The notes under the pieces: model-generated
Databases searched by the model: none
What the model saw: the letters and a program-made list of their open reading frames with translations, nothing else
What the model was told of the DNA's origin: nothing
Shown: positions 1 to 14,010 of the stretch, one piece after another
Layout: each line of letters opens with the position of its first letter
Numbering within the stretch: the first letter of the stretch is position 1
NCBI GenBank assembly: GCA_021234155.1
Contig: JAJEKV010000075.1
Coordinates: 3,567,720 to 3,631,719, forward strand
Length of the DNA stretch: 64,000 bases
Direction: 5' to 3'
Source of the DNA: Isoetes taiwanensis
Lineage: Eukaryota; Streptophyta; Lycopodiopsida; Isoetales; Isoetaceae
Position numbers and translations under genes: made by a program

Positions 1-3000
1 TCCTTCTGGAATTCTAAAAAAGAAGGAGGTATAATGCATAGCATTAGCCTTTTTAGGACCATTGCATGATTACAAAGAGCTAAAGGTTCTTGGGGTTAGT
101 TTGGTTGTCTTCATGGACGAGCTTAAAAAAGCCCTTTTAATTACTCCTCATCATCACCTGTCATTCCAAGTTAGGACCTTATAGCTACAACATTGTAATA
201 CTATAACCATAGGACAACTATGACCATAGGACAACTTTGTGTGTCAGGTGTTTCTATGTTGATTCAATTTTTCACTAACAATAATTTTGAAATGTGATCA
301 TATGGTACATGAGCCACATCCATAGATCAGCAAAGAACATGCCTCTAGATCTCTAATTCACGTACCATAAATTCATGGATCAAAGAATACGCCTATAGAC
401 TTAATCTACAGCCATATGAATACGCTCTCATCATGTTTCATGGTAATAAAAACAACCATGCTCTTTTGACCTTGTAATTTATAGTTGGCATTGGTAATTC
501 AACTAATTTACCATGACCATACCATGACCATGGTAATATGCGTATAACCGGACGTTGATTCACCACCAAGACTATGAGGCAATATGCCTAATGTCCGAAT
601 TGTACCATAAAATGCGCCCTCATTTAGTTGACAACTTCATCGCTATCGCTATGCGTTTGCAAGGTAACAATGGTTCGCAAACAAATGGATATCTTTCCTA
701 TCCATATCACATTACAGTTGATGAACTTAAGTGAAAATAAGTACCAAAGATTAGGCGCTTTCCAAAGCCAATCATAACTACACTGAAATATATCAAGTTT
801 CATGATGGTCAAGCAGATAATATATTGCAAGGTTCGACAATATCATGGTCGCTTATAAAGATAAAGAAAGCCGAGACATATATTATCGCAAGAACCTATC
901 TTCATTTCACATCTTCAATTCCCATGATAAAAAGCAAATTAAACACATGATTCCTCGTGATAAACTCGATAAACGTGATAGCTTACAATTGCCTTTACCG
1001 ACAATCCCATTCAGAATCATCAATTAAATAGAATGCCAAAAAGCACCTCAGAATTGAAAGATGAATTTCATAACTTAAATTTCATAAATGCAGAAATGTT
1101 AGTGCATCTAAACCTCGCGGATACATTTGTAGAAAGTCTAGTCAACATGCGTACTAATACCACTTGGTAGTTAAGCCCAAAACGCAGCCGTGAGAGAGAA
1201 AGAGTCACAACCAACATATTGATAAGCATACAATTTAATGGAAGTCCCTTCATTGATCTCTAGTTAAAGATGCAACAAACCCATCATCATCATAAACGTA
1301 TTAAAATGCGATGTAGATTTTCATGATCATCTAACCTTCTGCAAAAATATTCTACATAAAACAACAAAAGTTAAAAGGTGAAAAAACAGTGAAAACAAAT
1401 AAGCTCATATAATGCATGGCAAGATTACCAAGTAGGATTCTAGCAGGCTGTCAAAAGCATCTATCGAGTGAACTAGAGGTGACGATCCCTACCGGGACTA
1501 AGTAATAGCTTGACTTGCTCATATCATGATGAAATCATCAAGGATAGCTTTTGCGTAAACATTTTGGAGCATTTAGATCTCATCTTCATTCTAAAGTTAT
1601 GCCCCACTGCATAGGTTTCTGCTTCAATGTACCCATCAAATCCACACATGCACATACTTTTAATTCTTTTCTCCTTTACCCCAAAATAATTGATATTCCA
1701 ATCGTAATGGTTGCTTTTGCCAGCCAGAGGAAGGCAGCAACTTCTAAAGGAAGCCAATATTAGAGAAAAGAAGTGCGTACTCGCGTCTCAAGAACTTAAA
1801 AAGTATTTGCAATAATGGATAATAATATGTGGCCTAAATAAAGCTGAACCAAATATTTAATTTGTTCTTATGATCACGAGTTGGTTACTGTATACACTTT
1901 TACGACAGAGAGCCACCATAGTTGCTTAAACTTACCGCTTGGTAACAACATCCAGGATAAAATATGTTCTACTATAACTTAAAAGCAACATCATATTTGT
2001 TATTAGAGGATTAGGAAATCACTGCCGTGATTAAATAACAACAAAGCACTCCGCCATATAATCGAGAGATGAGCCGGGCAAAAATAGGACATACATGGAG
2101 GAGGTTTGAATGTTCCAAGATCATGTAGGAGGAGGAATCATACGACGATCATATAACCGAAAGCAAAATGCATCACCGTGGAATCATAACAAAATTTAAT
2201 TTAGCTCGAGTTCCTAGTAAACTAACTCTAGATACTACCTTCCCCAACGAGTAAATGGTGTGGACGGTTGGGCTTATTGCAATGTGTTTTCAAAGAAGGC
2301 GTTGACGGCATATCTGATAAGAATCATTTAGCCACTTTGTAAATCAAGCCGCCATTGTGCTAGCTTCATGTTAGTCGAGAACAACTTGCAAACAAATAAT
2401 TCATTGAACGTGATAATAACGCCCTCTTTAAATATTTTATGACATGCCACAAAGAACACTGCTTGAAATTATTCCTAGCCGCGATCTCTTGTTCTCGACC
2501 TCACACTGTGATTCTAGAGGAGGAGTCCTTTATCATAATGTAATTGTAATCAACTTTCTTCTCACCATTAAAATGTTATTTACGGGTCCCTCGTGGATTG
2601 GCACCACAAAGCACACCCTTCTCAAATCATGTCGCTCCATCGTACCATCTACCAGATAAGTATTTCGCAGATTCACAACAACATGATAAAACAATTATTG
2701 TAACACCTAACAAAAATTGATTATGCATTCAATCTATAAAGGTTCGTGATAAAGGTACAATAACTCGCGACTCAATCATCACAAGCTTGGTATCCTTATA
2801 TTTCAGCTGTGGAGTTTTAAATTGTTCACTATTCCAATAGTTTTAGCATCGCTAACGATAATCTACAGAATACATTTAACCGATAATCTACAAGAATACA
2901 TTTAACTAGTTATAATAAGGGATGACATCAAAGCATAATCAATGCCACAACTAACCTTGTCAAATGCAATGCTTAAAAGATCACCGCCATGAAGGAACAC

Positions 3001-3769
3001 CTAATTGCTATGTGTAAAAATATTTTGCTTCCAAACTCCATACCTAACCGCAAAATTTACATTCCACGAGTTATACCCAATGCTATTGACCCATAAATTA
3101 AAAAAGAAAAAGGAGCTAGAACGTAGATTCTATGTTTTCCATGGAAAGAATGCACTCCAAAGGCTTTGAAATGCTAGTTCCGCTCAAGGAAACAACAACC
3201 ATGATATCCATATGACAATAGGTCATCTCGAGGATGCATCCTTTCAAAAATCTTCCTCAAATAACGACAACCTAATCAAGTCCGGCTTCGTGCAAATATT
3301 AAATCATAATGTATTCTGTTACCAGCATGATCTTCAAATAGGTACCCTTTGGCAAATTCCAAATACATTATTCATGCCAAATGCTGCTAAATTCTTATGG
3401 CTTTTCTGGGCCATCACTTTAGAGCATGAAGATTTGAGTTAGAAGTGAGATCTTGCCTAACTGAATTTCTCTCATTGTTTCCAAATGATGCCAGTGTCCT
3501 GACACATCAAAATCAAACTAATACCAAAGCCGGACAAAATCGTATGGCCTAATAAAGAACAAGTAAACGATGAAAACCCTCATTAATCCTACTTCCGGAT
3601 ACATTAATGGCCATCGATTTTTGACAAAACACAAGATCCCAACCTACCCTGGGCATGCAGGAGCCGGATCGACGGCCGATTTGTATCAGCCTAAAAGGAT
3701 CTTACCTCCTCCGTCACCATTGCCGCCTCCAATCGACCGAATCCCAAGGAAAGCCATTGGGGCTTATCG

Positions 3770-4060
3770 TCAATTCCATGGAGAAATCGAATTGGGCTTT
3801 TGAGCCAGGCCGGCCCAAATCCGAGGATGGACGGTCGAGATGAAATGCCCCAATATAAGGGTCGTAGATTAAAAGCCTCCCAAACTGTACGCTAGATTCG
3901 TGTCATCACCGCGACCGCCCATCTCGTGATGGACGACTTCTACCAACATTTGAGACACTCATATAACATAGTTACTTAGGTAAACATCATGCCTCACTGG
4001 GCCCATCCTATAGATGAACGGTCGATCAATCTCTACCAACATGTTGGTAGAGCTCATAAT
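3770..4060. repeat. Dispersed GAGATGGACGG-type repeat, copy 1
   Basis: Shares with 15640-15830 and 50190-50470 the order AAATGCCCCAA, then AAAAGCC(C)CAAA, then CACCG..GACCGCCCATCTC, then GATGGACG, then TCTCTACCAACA. It lies inside the 5.2-kb duplication, so copies 1 and 3 descend from that duplication, while the 15640 copy is independent. It has the size of a MITE, but I do not see clear terminal inverted repeats. Confidence 0.6.
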
Positions 4061-4149
4061 TGTATATTGATGAGTGATAAATGCATATAAGAGATAAGAA
4101 AAATATAAGAGATAAGAGATATGCAAGGGTAAGTAAATTACTATCATAA

Positions 4150-4345
4150 TTAGTAACGGGTGCCCTCACGCTGTCAGTCTTTGTTAAAAATACATTAGGT
4201 TGTGGGATGTTACTAGAATGGGTGTACTGACGCTGCCTGCCTTTGTTCAAACTATAATAGTTGGGGATGTTAATATTAGACCTGCAGTTCGACGCCTAAG
4301 TTTAACAAGAATATATTAGGTTGGGATGTTGTATTAGTGTCATTT
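4150..4345. repeat. Degenerate tandem repeat, about 67-bp units, GGGTGCCC hairpin
   Basis: Three imperfect units, each with a GTAACGGGTGCCC-type start, a short inverted repeat, CTTTGTT and ATATTAGGTTGGGGATGTT. The partner at 50565-50760 is better preserved and shows GCCCGACGTTGCCGGGC hairpins. Copy 1 has lost most of the CTG/CCGG symmetry. Confidence 0.6.
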
Positions 4346-5198
4346 TGCAAAAGAGCAAAAGAATCATCAAATAACATTAATGCAAAATGAAATTGTGCAT
4401 AGGAATGTAAGATACCTAAGCCATGAGCTGCTCTTTGGAGGCAAATGCTTTATTTCAAACTTGTGATTAAGTGGAACTCATTTAGTGTAGAATGCATGAT
4501 AATTTGTATGCCCTCGAAATGATAATAGATTGTAGCATCATATGTATACCTCAGATTGTGTCATGCATAGTTATAGTTGATGTAGTAGCAACTGCTAAGA
4601 ATGATAGATACCTATAATGTATATGTAGTTAAAAGAAGGAATAAGTACGATTTAAAGGCCTATATATAAAGGAAGGTCGACGATGCAAGATGTATCAAGC
4701 ATAAGGACATTAATGTCTCTAATAGCATGAAATTCATTGAATCAACTGCCTTGAATGCAAGATTATGACGACTAGTTGTCTTTATAGAAAGGAGTATGGG
4801 CATAATGTAAATCATCGAGCAGGAAATGTTGCAGTGTCTTGAAGCCCTCGAGGTTTGGTAGTATAACAAACTTATTTGATGTTGTTAGAAGTATAAGGCT
4901 ATTTGTCTATTGAAGTGGAAGTGCAGAGTTGATGACCATGGAAACAATTTAGAAACTTTTGTAAACACCCAATCTAAATCATAAACGCAAGGGAGATATA
5001 AAGACATCAAAGCATTCAAATGAAAAGGAGGATGCTAAAGTGCATGATGGTTTGTTGTTAAAGATTTTGCATGGAGCATTTCCTCGCTAAAGTACAAATT
5101 AGAAGTTGTTCCATGTCGCTTATGCTGCCAAGCATATTGTAAAACAATTTATGAGCATGGTAGTACATTGGTGTTTTTGTTTTTACGTCAAAGATGTT

Positions 5199-8100
5199 AT
5201 TACTAATTACAGGGTCCGCGTGATGCATATGGAACATTGATCATTCTAATGTCCACCACAAATGCAAGATAGGGCCGACCATTGAGTTGAATTGGGGAAA
5301 TGGTCATGACTTTATTCTTCACCACGGGGCCCAATCTCTAATTTTGACTACCTTAACTCCTGCACCATTTTCATCGGACATCCCCGCTTCTCCTATCCAT
5401 TATATCGTGACCTTACCTTTGGAACCATAATTTTGTTTTCATATAATTGCACATTGTAGTAACACCTCATCAAGATTCTCATCGACTTCATCGCATTCTT
5501 TATCTATGGCGGTGAATTATCTTGGACTGGCCTTGACTGGCTAAGGTAGATATTTAACTTTTTCAACTTTTTCAACAATGTTCTTCTCGCTTTGCAAAGA
5601 CAACAAACTTACCAAATACTAATAAGGCCGAGTAATATTTTGACACTACCAAGTGCTTATCAAAGCACTTACTCTTATATGTATTTTCTACTTTGCTTTC
5701 TATGAGTGGCTTAACTATAAAGGCTCACTAAGATAAGTTGTACCTTTTCCTATAATTAATGAAAACCATTCACTCAAAAAAAAAAAAAAAAATTAGAGAA
5801 TAGATGCTTAAATTATAACCTTTGGAATTAGCTTTCCTGTGAGTGTCTTGGACTTCTTCCAACAACCATCTCTTGTCACCTTCCTTCCAAATACCATCTT
5901 CTTGTCAACCTTCTTCCTTGTCAGCCGTCAGTCTTGTCTACTCACTTTCCTTGCAATTGTCTTCTTTTCTCGCTACTACCTTCTTCCGCGACCGCATTTA
6001 GGAATCTCTTCTTTCTCCTCTCAATTGTATTCTTGCTTGTCTTGAGCCGCCAAGAGCTAATGTCTCAGACCGTGGTGGTAAATGAATCCACGATATGCTC
6101 GTAGGTTGGTAGAGGTAAATGGTAGACATTATCTCACTCAGACAAGAATCAATTTATATTTGCAGATATTACGGTATTAATAGCAATTCACATCCGCATA
6201 TGGGTTAACAACTGTGATTCACCTTCTCCAATATACTTGTAATAATTTGCCGTAAGAATGACTCTCTTGTTCATCAATTTTGATCCCCAAAGGATCCTTG
6301 AATGCCGCCCACTATGTGTTTAGGTTCGTGCATTTAACAATCCAGAAATCGATTCTTCATTATTGGCTCTTCCGTGATTGATGAGAGAGAGAAATTGTCT
6401 CCAACTTGCAATGTTCCTTGCCTAATCGACATCTCCCTTCATAATGAATGGAGCCGAATCGCGTGTCCTCCCTATTATCCCAGGCTTCCAACTCTAATAT
6501 GTATAACGCTTTCACCCTTTATGTGCTTGCACCTCGCCCATAATCCCATCCAAAGTTAAATGGAAAGTAAAAGCAAAGATAGAGACTCAGGCCACCATGG
6601 TAGGTCTGCTTTTACATTGGCCTCGATAGTATGAATGTTTTGTGCCCTCTTCAAGGTGTCACAAATATATATCACTTCCTACAAACCTCAATTTAACTTT
6701 ATGAGCCAAAATACCTCGAACACATTCATCACAATAGCATTAAAAAACACGATATATGTGCATGCTTCTAAATTTCTAGAATTTGATCATACTCTAGTGA
6801 TTAAGTTGTCTTCACACCTCTTTTTCACTTGGAAATACTCAAATCGTAAATTGTACAACGCCCTCTCAGATTCCTTAGAGGCTGCTCTCCCTCTTCAACA
6901 TTTCACCGTAGTATTCTCTTTATGACGCATTCAACACTGCCATGCTCCCCTTGCCATGGCAAGATGCAAAGAAATTCCAATTTTACATCTTAATGATTAG
7001 ATTGATAAAATCTTCCTAGGTGGTAAAAGGACCTAGAGGATTTGAATTGTACCACAAGGCAACCATCGCACTGCAGTCACATGGTTTGTGTAGCATATAC
7101 CTTTTCCTTCAAGTAATTGGCATGCTTCAGAGGCGTTGTTGTACTTAATAAGCTATCATGCTTTCATCGCCCTGATATGTAAAGTGAGTCTCTTTTCACC
7201 AACTTACGACATCGCCAATTGAAAAGATTTGAGTCTCGCTTTCTTTGCATGTCCGTGGCATGTGCACTAGTATAGAACATCATCATTCCTCCAATGCATC
7301 AGTCTGGATCTCCCTGGCCGGAATTTTGAACGATAGCTCTCAAGAAAGTCTATAATGATACAATAAAGATTCCTCGAAATGTTTGCAAGCATTCCCTAAA
7401 CCGGACCGGCTCGCCACCTTGCCATATACTCATGGGGATAAATTGTTTGATAACCGTGATCAAAGATGCTCCATAAATTAGTTGTAATCGACGTGCTCTT
7501 ATAAGCCAACTTCATAACATCCTTCAAGGGTGACCATCGCTTCTCCCTTTGCCCGTGATTCTCCTTACGCGGAGTTTCAAGCGACCGCGAATGTAAGAGC
7601 AATGTAAAGGTCATAATCATATTTTAAGTTCACATTTAAGAAAAATCGCTATGTACTAATTAATTGAAGCTCATGTCAACATACTAGGCAAAAAGAGCTA
7701 CCACTCGATCCCATGTTCTCTCTCGCTATTGGTTCATCTTGTGGTCGAGCAACAATTTGAAAGACACTAGAGAGCACAGACAAGAAGGCAACAAACCGCC
7801 ATGAACAACCTTTTCCACTCAAGTTACCATCGTTTCAAAGATATTTGCAACAAATACTCTTGTTTAGCAACCCAAGTGTCCATAAGCCGATCCCGGTCTT
7901 GTTTAGCAACCCTATGCAAGCAACACTTACAAGAACAACTCTATAAATACTTAAAACATGCTACCTTATAAGATCAAATAACCTCAACGACCTAGCCGAG
8001 CATCCCGCAGATCTACAAACTCTAAAGATCAAAGAAAAGAATATCAATGCATGTAACTAATTGAATGCTCACCTTCTCGTTCTTCCAATCAAGCTTGATT

Positions 8101-9715
8101 GACTTGCTCCTCTCTTTGGGACATTCTTTGAACGCATTTCAAATTCATTAAGCATTACAATCCATGGTCAAAACATGTAGATTCTTTATACTAAGCCGCC
8201 GACTCTGGCCCCCAGATTACACTATAGTTTTCCACATTTCAATCGGTGCCGTTGAAAGTATGATTGTCACAGACATATTGGGCCCTGACCAGATATTACA
8301 TTTGCATGTACACCTAACACCATGCATGTTAGAATCTCGTCTCGCCTTTGCTGATTGCCCAATAAATCTATCTGCATGTGGTATATGCAAAGCAGCTAGG
8401 TCTCCCTCTCTTTAAGCCTTTTACAACTTAGGCTTCAAAGTCTGAACAACCCGAGACTCTATTTTCATGGTTCCGATATTGATGCTTAAACTCCTCCTAT
8501 AAAACGTGACTGAAGTCGTGTAATAAACAATATACATTTAGAGAAGCTTTTATTGTGAAAACATAAGCATTTACATACCCTCACTCTCCTCCAAATAATG
8601 AAGTGGTTGTAGTTATAAGGCTTGGGAATCTTGTCACCATTATTATTCCCTCCTCACCCCCATAACTTGCCTTTTATTTGGGCATACCCTAGTTTCAAAC
8701 TAAAGTTGTATACCTTCTCGCGATCTTCATCCGATAGTCTCATTAACTGTGATTTCCTTTTGAACATAGACCAATGGCCTCCCAAATTCAGAACTTCCTC
8801 CTCGGCCCAATGGCATAGACACTTTCTTCCTCATGTTCAAAACCTTGCAACTGGACGGTTGGTAGATCCATTAACCGCCATCATCAACGCTGATTGATGT
8901 CTTGTGTCCTAGCACGCTATTAGCTTCAAGAGTTTCCTTCATATTCTCAACAACATGTTGGTACACTTGTAATTTCTGTTTCCAATGATCCCAAACTCGT
9001 AGGTGTTCAAATTCTCGATATGATTTCCTGCCTATCGCCAGATGTACCTTTGAGGCAAAAACCTTGTTGATGTGATCAACAATAATTCTAACATGTTTTT
9101 ACCGTACTCAAATTCTTCCTTCACCTTTGTTTGCCTCTCTAAAGCCAACTTTTCAGACTCCTCTTCCCTCTTTCTTTGCAATTTCCTTTAGCAGATAAAA
9201 TTTTCCGCATGATAGGAGAAATGCACTGCAAACTTCTCTTGCACTCAACCAAACATACCCGAGGGTTTCAGAACCTTGTCATCAAGAATTGAGATAAGAC
9301 ACCAGACATGTCTCCATTGATGGATTTCAAATTGCATGCCATTGCAAATAATCTTCCTCTTCATCCACACTCAAAATTTGAATTCTATCTTGATGTCAAT
9401 TCCCAGTGAGAAGCAAGTTCTTCTGATCTTGGCCTCCAAATCGAAAGTGGCAACTTAAAGACATACCTTGCAACCAGATCCATTCAATTCCAAAATGAAA
9501 ATGACATAACCAAGAATTGTCCATTCGACGGCTTCTAGACCGAAGAGCGAGAACTAGCCTCCGAGTTTGGATCAATGACATGGCCAACTAACTTCCTAAA
9601 TTGGGGGAGGATTTGGCTCTTCCTACCGGCCCTAAGAAATACTCTAATGGTGACGCCAAACCTAGTTCAAGGGTCCAAAATATTCATAGGAAAGTACTTG
9701 GCACCCTAAAGTTAA
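5199..9715. other. Unassigned region with degenerate coding-like islands
   Basis: No gene can be called. An A18 tract at 5776-5793 follows ATTCACTC and may be a retroposon tail. On the minus strand, islands of plausible protein sequence appear at about 9100-9400 (Lys/Glu-rich, coiled-coil-like), 8620-8880 (containing KVYNFSLKLGYAQI), 7400-7620, and 6640-6900 (FEYFQVKKRCEDNLITRV). They are separated by stops and frame changes. They could be exons of one decayed minus-strand gene or transposon protein. I recognise no family. Confidence 0.35.
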
Positions 9716-12345
9716 TTATATGTCGTTGACAAAAAATAACCCCCACCTCCACGCCACCCTAATGATAAACCTAACACTATGGGTATATCGATGATATACC
9801 AATGGTATAAAATACTCTGCATATTTATACCAATGGTATGTGATTAAAACCCTATTTATGAATTCCATGGTATGTGGTTCCAAGCCATGGTTTGTGTCCA
9901 TAAAACCACTAGTCTGGCCCGTGATAAACCACTAGTCTCAAGGTCCGTATTAAAACCATTGGGGTGGGACAACGGAATTGTGTATAAATACTAAGGTATC
10001 AATACTTGTTGTATTTATACCCATGTTATGTGTGATTCCAAGCCATACTCATACATTGTCCGTGATAAACCACAAGTTTCAGTCTCAGATAAACCACTAG
10101 TCCAGGTCCAGATAAACCACTAGTCCTGTCCGTGATAAACCATAATGGGGTAGATATTGGAATTGAGAGTAAATACTCAAGGTATCAATACTTGCTGCTG
10201 TATTTTATACCCATGTTATGTGATTCCAAGCCATACTCATACATTGGGTCCGTGATAAACCACTAACCAGGTCCGTGATAAACCACTAATCATGGTCCGC
10301 ATTAAACCATAATGGGTAGACATTGAATTGAGTATAAATAATTAAGGTATCAATACTTGTTGTATTTATACCCATGGTATTATCTAAAGCCATACTCATA
10401 CATTGTCCGATAAAACCACTAGTCCGTGGTCCAGATAAACCACTAGTCCAGGTCCGCATAAACCAATGGGTAGACATTGAATTGAGTATAAATACTCAAG
10501 GTATCAATACTTGTTGTATTTATGCCCAAGGTATGTGATTCCAAGCCATACTCATATCGCTAGTCCGTAGATAAACCACAAGTTTGTGTCCGATAAACCA
10601 CTAGTCCGGTAGTCCAGATAAACCAATGGGTAGATATTGAATTGAGTATAACACTCAAGGTATCAATACTCTGGTGGCATAGTATGATCTCCAAGCCATA
10701 CTCATACATTGTCCGTGATAAAACCACTAGTCCAGGTCCGTGACAAACCAATGGGTAGACATTGACTTTATATAACACCAAGGTATCAATATTTGTTGTA
10801 TTTATACCTGCTGCATGTGATTCCACCATCCCTCACATTGTCCGTATTAAACCAATTAGTTTGTGTCCGTATAAACCACAAGTTTGTGTCCGTGATAAAC
10901 CACTAGTCCGTGGTCCAGACAAACCAATGGGTACACATTGAACTGAGTATAACACCATGTATCAATACTTGCTGTATTTATACCCATGGTATGTGATTCC
11001 AAGCCATACCATATCGCTATCCGATAAACCACAAGCTTCCAGGTCCGTGATAAACCACTAGTCCAGGTCCGTGATAAACCAATGGGGCATACATTGAATT
11101 GAGTATAAATACTCAAGGTATCAATACTTGTTGTATTTATACCTATGCATGGAATGATTCCAAGCCGCATCACGTTGTCCGATAAACCACAAGTTTTGTG
11201 TCCAGATAAACCACTAGTCTCAGGTCCGTATAAACCAATGGGTAGATATTGAATTGAGTATAAATGATTCAAGGTATCAATGCTTGGTGGTTTTATACCC
11301 ATGGCATGTGACCTGCCTACACCATACATTGGTCCGATAAACCACTAGCTTCAGTCCAGATAGCACTAGTCCTGCGGTCCAGATAAACCACTGGGTCTCA
11401 GGTCCGCACACAAACCAATGGGTAGACATTGGAATTGAGCATAAATACCAAGGTATCATCATTCTGTTGTATTTATACCCAAGGCATGCGGATTCTATGC
11501 CATCCCCTCACATTACTGGGTCCGTGATAAACCACTACTTTGTGTCCAGATAAACCACTAGTCCGTCCGCACAAAACCAATGGGGTACACATTGGAATTG
11601 AATATAAATACCACTCAGATCAATACTTGTTGCATTTATACCTACGGTAATGTGATTCCAAGCCATACTCATACGCTGTCCATAAACCACAAGTTTGTGT
11701 CCGTGATAAAACCATTACGTTCAGGTCCGTGATAAACCAATGGGGTACACACATTGAATTGGAGTATAAATACTCAAGGTATCAATACTTGTTGTATTTA
11801 TACCATGGTATGTGATTCCAAGCCATACTCACGCTTGTCCGTGATAAACCACTAGTCCAGGTCCAGATAGTCCACTAGTCTCAGGTCCGCATAAACCAAT
11901 GGGGTATTACATTGAATTGAGTATAAATACTCAAGGTATCAATACTTGTTGTATTTATACCCATGGTATGTGATTCCAAGCCATACTATACGTTACCCAT
12001 GGTATGTGATTCTAAGCCCCCACTTTTGTGTCCAGATAAAACCACTAGTTTGTGTCCGATAAACCACTAGTCTCAGGTCCAGATAAACCATTGGGGTGGA
12101 TAATAATGGAATTGTGTATAAAATACTAAGGGTGTAAATACTTGCGTATTTTATACCCATGGTATTAAAATTCCAAGCCATACCTCTACATTGTCCGTGA
12201 TAAACCACTAGTTTGTGTCCGAGCAAACCCAATGGGGTAGACATTGAGTTGGGTATAATACTCAAGCGATAAATACTTCTGTGTATTTATACCCATGGTA
12301 CGCCATTCCATATACTTTATACATTGTCTAGGATAAACCAAGACT
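9716..12345. repeat. Satellite array, about 160-bp unit, about 15 copies
   Basis: A landmark GTATCAATACTTGTTGTATT recurs near 9990, 10180, 10345, 10500, 10655, 10780, 10955, 11115, 11270, 11450, 11610, 11775 and 11935, so the period is about 160 bp. Each unit has GGGTAGACATTGAATTGAGTATAAATACTCAAG, the landmark, TTATACCCATGGTATGTGATTCCAAGCCATACTC, and then two to four copies of a 20-bp subrepeat of the form GTCC-nn-GATAAACCACTA. Unit length varies because the subrepeat number varies. Open frames in the array are repeat-derived and not genes. Confidence 0.93.
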
Positions 12346-13200
12346 TTTTATAACATAAACATGAAACTTCTTTATAACGTAAATTACGAGACTTTTTATA
12401 ACAAAGAACGCTACCTCATGGTGGTATGCCTAGGAAATGCATGGCCAATGTATCCCCGCCGAAGTCTTCCGGTCATCATTCGAGGACACATCAACGATAA
12501 CGGAACATTCTTTACACTCTTGGTTCGTGGTCTCACGTGCCGGGTGCTCTTGAATCAACATCGCTAATCATATGACTTCCTGACATCCTCAACAGCTACA
12601 TCCGTACACCGATGGTAGTCTCCACATCTTGTCATCCAATGTATCGTGATAGGGTTGATCGCACTTCAGGACTTCCCCGATCGTATCCTTCTTCGTCAGC
12701 TCCTCGCAGATACATTTTCTCAAGCAGCTTTTGTGTGTTGCCTTCTGCATTACGGTCCATAGCTAGCAAATACTTCAAAGCCTTGCCCTCGATAATAGAC
12801 TTCTTCAATTCACCAAGAATGCCCTTCGGGTTGGCCTCGTTAAGGTCAATGACCGAGGCCTGTGGGTCTCTCTCAATTCCCCATTCTCCACTTGCCCCGC
12901 ATGAACCATGAGGGACTGGGTGAAAAGATTAATAATATGAAAGTAGAACATGAATAAGAAGGAAGACAAGAACATGCTTACTGAATGTTTTGATGTTACA
13001 GTCGGCGAGATCTAGCCCTACATCCTCTCAATTTCATTCAAGTGGATGAGACATTCTCAAGACTATGGGCCGATGGCACGCTTCACGGTCAGTTTGCTCG
13101 TCCCTCACCATCCGGCCACTTCATTTTGAACAAGTAGCGTGCTGAACCTCGAATCGCTAATCAACTCAACCGCAACCAACCAAGAATAACTAAGAATAAC
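12346..13200 (-). other. Coding-like relic, unrecognised
   Basis: On the minus strand between about 12900 and 12640, shifting frames give plausible protein sequence including GILGELKKSIIEGKALKYL followed by a Leu/Lys/Glu-rich helix. It looks like the end of a plant gene or transposon protein, but I cannot name it. No start, stop or splice model holds together. The rest of the stretch shows nothing I can assign. Confidence 0.3.
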
Positions 13201-13204
13201 TAAG

Positions 13205-14010
13205 GGGTATATATAGCTTGGAGGCGCATGGATGGGCTGATGGCTATGAGATGGAGGGTATATATAGCTTCCGCTAGAAAGAACTCATAGAAAGAACCGC
13301 TATTTGGAATATTCCCTTCTATGTCATTCGGGTTAATTCAATTAGCTGCAAGGAGTTGAAATAGCTTTGAAATTCAAATACAACTTTGTTTTGATATTTA
13401 AATTCAACGGAGGGGATTAGTTTGGAAAATGAAATAAATGGCAATTATTATTTAAATTGAAATGGGGAGGGGAGTACAACGAATCCAAGATTTTGGGGCA
13501 GGAACGGCTCAAGGCTGATCCCGAATCTGATTCCTAGGTATGGAGTTTCTCGATCTAATGGCATTTAATGCTTGTCGCCGTAATTCGCCCGTCAGGAGCA
13601 AGAATGATTAACTTTGCCTCCGTCCTAAAACCACTGTGATGGGTCAAGTGGATGGCCGAAATGGATGGGCCATCATGGCGACATGGATGGGCGGATGGCT
13701 ATGGATGGGGGCTGCTGGATGTCCAAAACTAATCGAAAATGTCCCGATAAACCGTATCCCATCAGAGATATATCGCATCATTTTGAAGCTAATGGAAACT
13801 CGATTCATGTAAATAAATCATCAATTAGACTCCTTTATAAACATGCTTTTGCTGTGACCACTCACAAATAGAAGCCCCGAATTGCCATTATATGGCTATC
13901 ACATCATTTGAAGCTAACGGAAAACTCGATTCACGGAAGAAATCATTGATTGAACTCCTTTATAAATATGCTTTTACAGACTGTCAAATAGAAGCCCGAC
14001 GAATTGTTAC
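13205..14010. repeat. Local tandem duplications
   Basis: GGGTATATATAGCTT occurs twice at 13206-13275. ATGGATGGG-type words repeat at 13640-13720. An imperfect tandem duplication of about 125 bp occupies 13765-13885 and 13890-14005; both halves share TGAAGCTAA, GAAA(A)CTCGATTCA, CTCCTTTATAAA and CAAATAGAAGCCC. No gene is visible. Confidence 0.7.

Larger units (their letters stand above)
1..5198. repeat. Direct duplication, copy 1 (partner 46350-51640)
   Basis: The AT-rich block from the window's left edge is repeated in the same orientation at 46350-51640. Both copies share the opening AGAAGGAGGTATAATGCATA and run together until ...GTTTTTAC..GTCAAAGATGT, where copy 1 goes to TATTACTAATTAC and copy 2 to ATCTGGAAAC. 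The left end may lie outside the window. Differences are many short indels, concentrated where copy 2 has CAG or CTG. I recognise no conserved protein in the block; short open frames are not conserved between copies. It could be a degenerate non-autonomous transposon or a segmental duplication. Confidence 0.9.

Noticed and set aside
1-5198. RIP-like or deamination mutation of copy 1
   Set aside because: Deamination would give C-to-T (CAG to TAG, CTG to TTG or CTA). The changes seen are to CG, CCG and CGT with indels.
5776-5793. Poly(A) tract as proof of a processed pseudogene
   Set aside because: No spliced coding sequence can be read upstream, and no flanking duplication is visible.
9716-12345. 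CRISPR-like array or protein genes in the repeat region
   Set aside because: The spacers are themselves repeated, the unit is about 160 bp, and no cas genes or bacterial context exist. Open frames follow the repeat period.
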